Positions 1 to 5,159 of a DNA stretch of 5,971 nt are shown piece by piece. The notes under the pieces were generated by a model that saw only the letters and a program-made list of their open reading frames with translations, made no database searches and was not told where the DNA came from. The translations under genes were made by a program, and so were the position numbers. This DNA is from Actinomycetota bacterium (GTDB taxonomy: Bacteria; Actinomycetota; Acidimicrobiia; Acidimicrobiales; Ilumatobacteraceae). How positions within the stretch are numbered: the first letter of the stretch is position 1; each line of letters begins with the position of its first letter. The stretch covers positions 1-5,971 of the forward strand of contig RGGX01000079.1 in assembly GCA_010024485.1 (NCBI GenBank), read 5' to 3'.

Positions 1-684
1 CCGCTGCACCTTCTGTGGGTTGCCCGCGTTCGGGAAGTTCCAGATCAGGAAGTCACCCGACATGATCGTCCTGCGTTCGGGCAGCCAGGCCCACAGGTGG
101 TCGTCGGTCTCGCCCCGGGCGTGGACCAGTTCGATGTCCACCGCTCCGAGGCGCACCGTCGAATGATCGTCGACGATGGTGTCGGGACGGAGCGTCCCCT
201 CAGGGAGGAACGCGGAGAAGTTCGAGTCTCGGGCCGCGCTGTTGCCGAGGCTGAGTCCGAGATCGCTGCGGGTCCCTCCGAACTGTCGGGCGTTGATGAG
301 CCGGTTCCAGTCCCCGGTCGCTGTGTAGCGGTCGAGACGGTCGTTCACCCGTCGATGTCCGATCACCGTGGGGCGGCCGAAGGCGGCGGCGAAGTACCCA
401 CTCCCTCCGACGTGGTCGGCGTGGCCGTGCGTGTAGACGAGATGCCGGACCGGGTCGGGTCGCCACCCCCTGATCGCCGCGACCACCGATTCACCGGTCG
501 CGCCGCCTGAGGAATCGAACGCGACGAGCCCGTCGCCGGTGTCGAGGACGACCGAGTGGCTGAAGCTCTCGACGATGGCGAGACCCTCGCCGATCTCGGA
601 GAGCTCGTTGGTCACCCGGTTGACGGGAACATCGAGCCGGTGGTGATCGATGATGTCTGCGGACAGATCGAGCAGGTCGGCCAT
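1..684 (-). CDS. MBL-fold metallo-hydrolase, alkyl-sulfatase-like (N-terminal part, cut by window edge)
   Basis: The frame read leftward from ATG at 684-682 stays open to base 1 and gives 228 residues without a stop. Residues 85-94 read THGHADHVGG, the HxHxDH zinc-binding signature of the metallo-beta-lactamase fold (H86, H88, D90, H91). Residues 188-200 (HARGETDDHLWAW) and the following SGDFLIWNFPNAGNPQKVQR stretch resemble the later metal-site region of alkyl-sulfatase-type (BDS1/SdsA-related) MBL proteins, so E192, D194 or H196 may complete the metal site (inference). That family carries a dimerisation domain further on, which would lie outside the window. The likely role is zinc-dependent hydrolysis of a sulfate ester or related ester; the substrate cannot be told. 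There is no signal peptide, so it is probably cytosolic. It lies 37 bp after the flavoprotein gene on the same strand, suggesting co-transcription. No ATG, GTG or TTG lies in frame between that gene's stop and this ATG. The ribosome site is weak. Confidence 0.86.
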   Translation of the reverse strand, partial: MADLLDLSADIIDHHRLDVPVNRVTNELSEIGEGLAIVESFSHSVVLDTGDGLVAFDSSGGATGESVVAAIRGWRPDPVRHLVYTHGHADHVGGSGYFAAAFGRPTVIGHRRVNDRLDRYTATGDWNRLINARQFGGTRSDLGLSLGNSAARDSNFSAFLPEGTLRPDTIVDDHSTVRLGAVDIELVHARGETDDHLWAWLPERRTIMSGDFLIWNFPNAGNPQKVQR

Positions 685-721
685 CCCGTGACCGTACCGG
701 GGTGGCCGTGACGGCCCGGAC

Positions 722-1984
722 TCAGGCGACCTGTCGATCGGCGTAGGCGCCGTCGCGACGCAGCATCCGTCGATGCCATCGACGCGGCGTCAACATGAGC
801 GCCCGCGGCTCGTCCTCGAACATCCAGCGGGCGAACTTCGCTCGACCCCAGCTGCCACTGCGCTCCACCGTCCGAAGCGCGACTTCGGCCCCGCGCGCCG
901 AGCCGAGCACCCGACCCAGCCGGCGCGACATCCGATGATCGGCGAAGAGATGGTCCCGCACCGACCGTTCGTAGGTGTCGGCCACCCGGGTATCGGCAGC
1001 ATCGAGGATCGCCTCGGCGGCCAGTCGGCCGGTCAGCAGTGCCTGGCCGATTCCCTCGCCGGTCATGACGTCGGTCGCGGCCGCTGCATCGCCGGTGAGG
1101 AGGACCCGCGCAGCGCTCAAGCGGATCGTGTCCACCCTCGCCGGGATCGGCCAGGCGGTGTGACGGTCCTCGAGGGCGTGCCCCTCACCGAGGGCGGCGA
1201 CGATGTGATCTCGCGTCAGTAGATCGCGCCAGATGCCGGCCATGTCGCGACCCCGACGCTGATGCTCGCGCAGGACCCCGAAGCCGATGTTCGCCCGCCC
1301 ACCGGGAAGGGGGAACGACCAGGCGTACCCGGGGAGCAGATCCGGTTCGAACCAGACGATGAGGCGTTCGGCGGCCGGTCCGGTCACGTTCGACACGTAC
1401 TGGCGGAACGCGTTCCACTCACCGCGGTAACCGTCGGGGGTGAGGCCGAGCAGTCGACGCGTGGGACTCCACATACCGTCGGCGGCGATGACATGACGGG
1501 CGTTGAGGTGGCGGGAGGTGCCATCGGCATCGGTCACGCCGATGTGGACGCTGTCCGCGCTCTGACTGATCGAGTCGAGCCTCCATCCCTGTCGGATGTC
1601 AGCGCCGACCGACTCGGCGGCGAGCACCAGAGAGTTGTCGAGGTCGGCTCGTGGAGCCACGGCGGCGTAGATGCCCCGACCCGGCAGTGGGATGTCGAAG
1701 GAGCGCCCCGATGGGCTGCGCAGGTGCGCGGAGTCGACCGTCATCCAGTTCGGCACATCCTCGGGGGTGACGCCGAGCAGCTCGAGTTCGCGGAGCGCGA
1801 GGGTGGTGAGACCGTCACCGCAGCACTTGTCGCGGGGGAACACCGAACGGTCGATCACCGTCGCCGAGCGGCCGGCCGCGGCGAGCGTGATGGCGGCGGC
1901 CGCGCCGGCGGGACCCGCGCCGACGATAAGCGTGTCGATCTGCTCGATCGGGGTGTCGGTGGCCGTTGAGGGGGACGCGGGCAC
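722..1984 (-). CDS. FAD-dependent oxidoreductase, geranylgeranyl reductase family
   Basis: This is a complete 420-residue protein. An N-terminal Rossmann FAD site has GAGPAG at 22-27 and an acidic residue (D45) ending the second strand. The stretch FPRDKCCGDGL (49-59) is the cysteine-containing signature of the geranylgeranyl reductase family, which reduces isoprenoid double bonds in chlorophyll, archaeal lipid or menaquinone side chains. Further family marks are the DG motif at 169-170, the YAWSFP stretch at 220-225 and the second FAD motif TGDAAAATDVMTGEGIGQAL at 297-316. Length fits the family. The substrate is unknown; polyprenyl reduction (as by MenJ-type enzymes) is possible, but many family members are uncharacterised and some are hydroxylase-like. 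The start is GTG: an in-frame TAG lies a few codons upstream and no closer alternative start exists. No Shine-Dalgarno precedes it, while a -10 box sits at leaderless spacing. It is divergent from the SDR gene and followed by the MBL gene. Confidence 0.9.
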   Translation of the reverse strand: MPASPSTATDTPIEQIDTLIVGAGPAGAAAAITLAAAGRSATVIDRSVFPRDKCCGDGLTTLALRELELLGVTPEDVPNWMTVDSAHLRSPSGRSFDIPLPGRGIYAAVAPRADLDNSLVLAAESVGADIRQGWRLDSISQSADSVHIGVTDADGTSRHLNARHVIAADGMWSPTRRLLGLTPDGYRGEWNAFRQYVSNVTGPAAERLIVWFEPDLLPGYAWSFPLPGGRANIGFGVLREHQRRGRDMAGIWRDLLTRDHIVAALGEGHALEDRHTAWPIPARVDTIRLSAARVLLTGDAAAATDVMTGEGIGQALLTGRLAAEAILDAADTRVADTYERSVRDHLFADHRMSRRLGRVLGSARGAEVALRTVERSGSWGRAKFARWMFEDEPRALMLTPRRWHRRMLRRDGAYADRQVA

Positions 1985-1990
1985 GAGGCG

Positions 1991-1996
1991 AGGCTA
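1991..1996 (-). promoter_or_regulatory. Candidate -10 box for a leaderless transcript of the flavoprotein gene
   Basis: On the minus strand the hexamer is TAGCCT, matching the actinobacterial TANNNT -10 pattern. Taking the G of the GTG start at 1984 as +1, the hexamer occupies -12 to -7, the spacing known for leaderless actinobacterial mRNAs. The gene also lacks a purine-rich ribosome site upstream, which agrees with a leaderless start. No convincing -35 box is seen. Confidence 0.5.
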
Positions 1997-2030
1997 CGAG
2001 GCCTCTTGGACGGGCGCCCACCCCTGTCCC

Positions 2031-2036
2031 TACGAT
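2031..2036 (+). promoter_or_regulatory. Candidate -10 box for the SDR-hydratase-hydroxyacid dehydrogenase operon
   Basis: TACGAT fits TANNNT and lies 60 bp upstream of the SDR start codon, so transcription would begin near 2043 and give a leader of roughly 54 nt. A weak -35-like TTGGAC lies at 2006-2011, 19 bp upstream, and matches the consensus only in its first three bases. The assignment rests on pattern and position alone. Confidence 0.35.
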
Positions 2037-2040
2037 GCCG

Positions 2041-2059
2041 TTGGTCCGGAGTCGGACAA
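2041..2059 (+). promoter_or_regulatory. Inverted repeat, possible operator or leader hairpin
   Basis: GTCCG (2044-2048) and CGGAC (2053-2057) form a perfect inverted repeat around GAGT. With one bulged G the arms extend to TTG(G)TCCG and CGGACAA. It begins 4 bp after the candidate -10 box at 2031-2036, close to the expected transcription start, where a repressor operator is often placed. In GC-rich DNA a 5-bp repeat can arise by chance. Confidence 0.25.
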
Positions 2060-2063
2060 GGGG

Positions 2064-2078
2064 GCCGCCCAGAGCGGC
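2064..2078 (+). promoter_or_regulatory. Small GC hairpin in the leader before the SDR gene
   Basis: GCCGC (2064-2068) and GCGGC (2074-2078) are perfect complements around a 5-nt loop, CCAGA. The stem ends 7 nt before the Shine-Dalgarno sequence, so it could influence translation initiation. It is short, and chance occurrence is plausible at this base composition. No T-run follows, so it is not a terminator. Confidence 0.2.
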
Positions 2079-2085
2079 AGGAGCT

Positions 2086-2094
2086 GAGGAGGAG
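2086..2094 (+). promoter_or_regulatory. Strong ribosome binding site for the SDR gene
   Basis: GAGGAGGAG contains a full AGGAGG core (2087-2092), 4 nt before the ATG at 2097. It fixes this ATG as the start and contrasts with the divergent gene, which has no such site. Confidence 0.8.
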
Positions 2095-2096
2095 CG

Positions 2097-3020
2097 ATGG
2101 CGCGACTGTGCGAGGGACGGGTGGCGATCGTCACCGGAGCGGGCCGAGGGATCGGCCGTGAGCACGCGCTCAGCCTCGCGCGCCACGGCGCACGGGTGGT
2201 CGTGAACGATCTCGGAGCCGATGTCGATGGCACCGGGGGTGACGCGTCACCCGCTCAGGGCGTCGTCGAGGAGATCATCGCCATGGGGGGCGAGGCCGTC
2301 GTGAACGGCGACGATGTCTCCGACTTCGACGGCGCCGGTCGCCTCATCGCCCAGGCGATCGACACCTTCGGTGATCTCGACGCTGTCGTCAACAATGCCG
2401 GGATCCTCCGCGACCGGATGATCGTGAACATGACCGAGGCCGAGTGGGATGCGGTCGTCAAGGTGCACCTGAAGGGCACCTTCGCCCCGATGCGCCATGC
2501 CGTCGGCTACTGGCGCGAGCGGTCGAAGGCTGGTGACCCCGTCAGCGGACGGATCATCAACACCTCCTCGGTGTCGGGCATCTACGGCAACCCGGGTCAG
2601 ACCAACTACGGGGCCGCCAAGGCCGGCATCGCCGCGCTCACGGTCATCGCGGCGCTCGAGATGGCGCGGTACGACGTCACGGTGAACGCCGTCGCTCCGG
2701 TCGCCCTCACCCGGATGACCGAGAACCTCGGCCCGGCCCCCGAGACCGAGGAGGAGCGCGAGATGCGCTCGCCGAAGTGGATCGCGCCGATCGCCACCTG
2801 GCTCGCCTCCGAGGAGTCCGCCGGGGTGACCGGCCGTGTCTTCGAGGCCTCCGGCCAGTTCCTGGCGGTCGCCGAGGGATGGGTCCGCGGCCCGACGGTC
2901 GATCCGGTCGAGGATCCCGAGGCGCTCGGACCGATCGTCGAGACCCTGCTCGCCGGCGCTCGACGGAACTCGGGGATGGACGGGGTGCCCGGCGGCCCAC
3001 CGCAGCCGAGGGTCGACTGA
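2097..3020 (+). CDS. SDR-family (3R)-hydroxyacyl-CoA dehydrogenase, MFE-2-like
   Basis: A 307-residue short-chain dehydrogenase, expected to oxidise (3R)-3-hydroxyacyl-CoA to 3-ketoacyl-CoA. The cofactor motif TGAGRGIG is at 13-20. D38 at the end of the second strand (VVVNDLG) favours NAD(H). NNAG is at 99-102. The catalytic set is S158, Y171 and K175 (YGAAK). From recalled sequence, VNNAGILRDR (98-107), VHLKGTF (123-129) and TSSVSGIYGNPGQTNYGAAK (156-175) closely resemble the dehydrogenase domain of human MFE-2 (HSD17B4), more so than ordinary FabG. The residue before LKG is His124, as in MFE-2, rather than the usual SDR Asn. The protein is longer than FabG (about 250 residues); its C-terminal segment, including a EASGQFLAVAEGWVRG-type stretch (250-265), again resembles MFE-2. 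No signal peptide or membrane segment is seen, so it is probably cytosolic. The hydratase gene begins 1 bp after its stop. A general SDR with another alcohol substrate cannot be excluded. Confidence 0.9.
   Translation: MARLCEGRVAIVTGAGRGIGREHALSLARHGARVVVNDLGADVDGTGGDASPAQGVVEEIIAMGGEAVVNGDDVSDFDGAGRLIAQAIDTFGDLDAVVNNAGILRDRMIVNMTEAEWDAVVKVHLKGTFAPMRHAVGYWRERSKAGDPVSGRIINTSSVSGIYGNPGQTNYGAAKAGIAALTVIAALEMARYDVTVNAVAPVALTRMTENLGPAPETEEEREMRSPKWIAPIATWLASEESAGVTGRVFEASGQFLAVAEGWVRGPTVDPVEDPEALGPIVETLLAGARRNSGMDGVPGGPPQPRVD
3008..3012 (+). promoter_or_regulatory. Ribosome binding site of the hydratase gene inside the SDR 3' end
   Basis: GAGGG lies 9 nt before the ATG at 3022, within the last codons of the SDR gene. 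It supports the 3022 start over upstream in-frame starts that would overlap the SDR gene by nearly 190 bp. Confidence 0.5.
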
Positions 3021-3021
3021 G

Positions 3022-3858
3022 ATGCCGCTCGATCCCGCTGCCGTCGGGGCGACCGGCGAGACCGTCGAGGTCTCATGGGACTCCACCGACTGCCTCCTCT
3101 ACGCGGTCGGCGTCGGCGCGGGGGTCGACGACCCGGTGTTCACGACGGAGAACACCGCCGGGGTGACCCAGCGGGTGCTGCCGACCTTCCCAGTGGTGGT
3201 CGGATGGGGTCTCGGTTCGCCGATGGCCGCGGTCGGACCGTTCGACCCGCGGCTCCTGGTGCACGGGCAGCAGGCGGTGACCCTCCACCGCCCGGTCCCG
3301 GTCGAGGGCTCGGGTTCGCTCTCCACGCGGATCGTCGCCATGTACGACAAGGGTTCCGCCGCCGTCGTGGTGACCGAGACCGAGATCATCGAGAGCGGAG
3401 ATCTGCTCTGCTCGCTGCGCTCATCGGTCTTCATCCGGGGAGCCGGCGGTTGGGGCGGCGACCGCGGCCCATCGGCGACGGGTGGTTCGCTGCCCGAGCG
3501 CTCCGCCGACCATTCGGTGACCTCTCAGACCTCACCGGACCAGGCGCTCGTGTACCGACTGTCGGGTGACCGCAACCCGCTCCACTCCGACCCCGCGTTC
3601 GCAGCGGCCGGGGGCTTCGATCGCCCGATATTGCACGGGCTGTGCACCTACGGCTTCACCGGTCGAGCGCTGCTCGAAGCGCTCTGCGACGGCGATCCGG
3701 ACCGGTTCCGTCACATGGAGGGACGGTTCGCCGCCCCGGTGTTCCCCGGTGAGAACCTGACCACGCGCATCTGGGAGATCGACGACGGCTCGGCGGTGTT
3801 CACGACCTCGGTCGACGACCGGGTGGTCATCGACCAGGGGAGAGTGGAGTACCACTGA
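3022..3858 (+). CDS. MaoC-like enoyl-CoA hydratase 2, double hot-dog fold
   Basis: A 278-residue protein expected to hydrate trans-2-enoyl-CoA to (3R)-3-hydroxyacyl-CoA, the substrate of the preceding SDR. The C-terminal hot-dog half holds the hydratase-2 signature YRLSGDRNPLH (178-188), with catalytic D183 and H188, followed by GGFDRPILHGLCTYGF (197-212). This closely matches the hydratase domain of human MFE-2, where the Asp and His are catalytic. The N-terminal half (about 1-140) keeps LYAVGVGAGVDDP (26-38) and LPTFPVVVGW (53-62), the acyl-binding half typical of the eukaryote-like double hot-dog enzymes. Length fits that domain, and there is no SCP2 domain. The frame stays open upstream to an ATG at 2836, but that extension is Arg/Ser-rich shadow sequence of the SDR gene. 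The chosen ATG at 3022 has a ribosome site and is 1 bp after the SDR stop. Its own stop overlaps the next start by 1 nt (TGATG). Confidence 0.93.
   Translation: MPLDPAAVGATGETVEVSWDSTDCLLYAVGVGAGVDDPVFTTENTAGVTQRVLPTFPVVVGWGLGSPMAAVGPFDPRLLVHGQQAVTLHRPVPVEGSGSLSTRIVAMYDKGSAAVVVTETEIIESGDLLCSLRSSVFIRGAGGWGGDRGPSATGGSLPERSADHSVTSQTSPDQALVYRLSGDRNPLHSDPAFAAAGGFDRPILHGLCTYGFTGRALLEALCDGDPDRFRHMEGRFAAPVFPGENLTTRIWEIDDGSAVFTTSVDDRVVIDQGRVEYH
3846..3849 (+). promoter_or_regulatory. Ribosome binding site of the alpha-hydroxy-acid dehydrogenase gene
   Basis: GGAG lies 8 nt before the ATG at 3858, inside the hydratase gene. With the TGATG stop-start overlap it suggests coupled translation of the two genes. 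Confidence 0.45.
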
Positions 3859-5099
3859 TGGACGCGCGACGTCTCGATCCGCGAGCGATGCTCGAGACCT
3901 TCCGCTCGGTCGTGCGCTTCCAGGAGATCGAGACCGATCCGGTGACGAGACGTCTCCGACGGTGCGCGACGGTCGAGGACCTCCGTCGCGTGGCCCGCCG
4001 GCGTCTCCCGCGGGGTGTCTTCGACTACATCGACGGCGGTGCCGAGGACGAGCGGACCCTCGACCGCAACTCGAGTGACTTCTCCTCGCTGCGTTTCCGT
4101 CCCCGTGTGCTTCGTGACGTCAGCAGCATCGAGACCTCCGTGGACGCCCTCGGTCGAACGCATCCGCTCCCGCTCATGCTCGCGCCGACGGGTTTCACCC
4201 GGATCACGACATCTCCGGGCGAACTGGCCGTCGCGCGGGCCGCGGAACGGGCCGGCCTGTCGTACTCGCTCTCGACGATGGCGACGCGCTCGATCGAGGA
4301 GGTGGCCGCAGCTGCCCCGGCCGGTGACCACTGGTTCCAGGTGTACACCTGGAAGGACCGCGGGCTCGTCGAGGAGATGGTGAGCCGGGCGCGCGAGGCC
4401 GGCTACCGGGGTCTCTGGCTCACGGTCGACACCGCGGTGCTCGGTCGACGCGAGCGCGACGTGCGCCGTGGCTACACCATCCCCCCGAAGGTGGGGCCGG
4501 GGACCATCGTCGACGGGGTGCTCCATCCGGCCTGGACCCTCGACTTCATCACCAACCCGCCGATCGTGTTCGCCAACGTCGTCGGGTTGAACGACGAGGA
4601 TGGTTCCGACCCGGTGAGTCTCGCCGAGCACATGATGCGCCAGTTCGATCAGGCCCTGTCGTGGTCGGATGTCGACTGGCTGCGCGGCATCTGGGACGGC
4701 CCGCTCGTGCTGAAGGGCATCCAGCGGGTCGACGACGCGGTCCGAGCCCGCGACGCGGGAGTCGACGGGGTCGCGCTGTCGAACCACGGTGGTCGTCAAC
4801 TCGACGATGCCCCCTCGCCGGTCTCGTTGATCGAACCGGTCCGGGAGGCGGTCGGTGACGGCTTCACGATCGTCTGCGACGGTGGCGTGCGTCGGGGCTC
4901 CGACATCGTGAAGGCCCTCGCTCTCGGTGCTGACCTGTGCTCGATCGGCCGTCCCTATCTCTACGCGATGGGGGCCGCCGGCGAGCGTGGGGTGGACCAT
5001 CTGCTCGGCTTCCTCCAGGAGGGTCTGGAGCGGACGATGGCCCTCACCGGGTCGCGACGTCTCGACGAGATCGATCGCGACCTCGTCGAGTGGGTGTGA
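3858..5099 (+). CDS. FMN-dependent alpha-hydroxy-acid dehydrogenase (lactate/mandelate dehydrogenase family, LldD2-like)
   Basis: A 413-residue (beta/alpha)8 flavoenzyme that oxidises an (S)-2-hydroxy acid to the 2-oxo acid. Family residues are all present: Y57 (FDYIDGG), Y163 after Q161, D191 (LTVDT), K286 (LKGI), and catalytic H310 and R313 in SNHGGRQLD (308-316). FMN phosphate-binding segments are DGGVR (341-345) and GR (364-365). The residue after APT is Gly (G112). In this family Gly there is found in mandelate dehydrogenase and lactate monooxygenase, while Ala marks the H2O2-forming oxidases, so a dehydrogenase or monooxygenase is more likely than a classic oxidase (inference). Length and layout resemble the mycobacterial LldD2 type. 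No clear hydrophobic membrane loop is visible. The ATG overlaps the hydratase stop by 1 nt. The substrate could be lactate, but acyl-CoA neighbours hint at a longer 2-hydroxy acid. The mycofactocin-linked MftD is a paralogous alternative, without other mycofactocin genes here to support it. Confidence 0.92.
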   Translation: MDARRLDPRAMLETFRSVVRFQEIETDPVTRRLRRCATVEDLRRVARRRLPRGVFDYIDGGAEDERTLDRNSSDFSSLRFRPRVLRDVSSIETSVDALGRTHPLPLMLAPTGFTRITTSPGELAVARAAERAGLSYSLSTMATRSIEEVAAAAPAGDHWFQVYTWKDRGLVEEMVSRAREAGYRGLWLTVDTAVLGRRERDVRRGYTIPPKVGPGTIVDGVLHPAWTLDFITNPPIVFANVVGLNDEDGSDPVSLAEHMMRQFDQALSWSDVDWLRGIWDGPLVLKGIQRVDDAVRARDAGVDGVALSNHGGRQLDDAPSPVSLIEPVREAVGDGFTIVCDGGVRRGSDIVKALALGADLCSIGRPYLYAMGAAGERGVDHLLGFLQEGLERTMALTGSRRLDEIDRDLVEWV

Positions 5100-5147
5100 C
5101 CCGGAGCGCCCATCGCGCCCACGTCGGAGTGGGGCCGTCCGGTGTGT

Positions 5148-5153
5148 CACGAT
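5148..5153 (+). promoter_or_regulatory. Candidate -10 box for a leaderless transcript of the alpha/beta hydrolase gene
   Basis: CACGAT has the two key -10 bases, A at -11 and T at -7, when the GTG at 5160 is taken as +1. No Shine-Dalgarno sequence is seen in front of that GTG. The first base departs from TANNNT, so this is weaker than the box at 1991-1996. Confidence 0.35.
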
Positions 5154-5159
5154 TCGCTC

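Noticed and set aside
97..510. A plus-strand frame of 137 codons near the left edge
   Set aside because: It is antisense to the MBL gene, whose HxHxDH motif shows the true coding strand.
704..716. GGCCGTGACGGCC palindrome between the flavoprotein and MBL genes, considered as a terminator
   Set aside because: The stem is only 5-6 bp with a tiny loop and no T-run on either strand, so I see no support for intrinsic termination.
1262..1969. A 235-codon plus-strand frame inside the flavoprotein gene
   Set aside because: It is antisense to a gene with clear FAD motifs, and its translation has no domain signature.
2836..3021. A 62-residue N-terminal extension of the hydratase from an upstream in-frame ATG
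   Set aside because: The segment is Arg/Ser/Pro-rich, overlaps the conserved end of the SDR gene in another frame and does not resemble the hydratase family. The ATG at 3022 has a ribosome site and matches the family start.
2247..3086. A 279-codon minus-strand frame across the SDR gene
   Set aside because: It is a compositional shadow of the SDR gene, with low-complexity Arg/Gly/Asp/His sequence and no motif.
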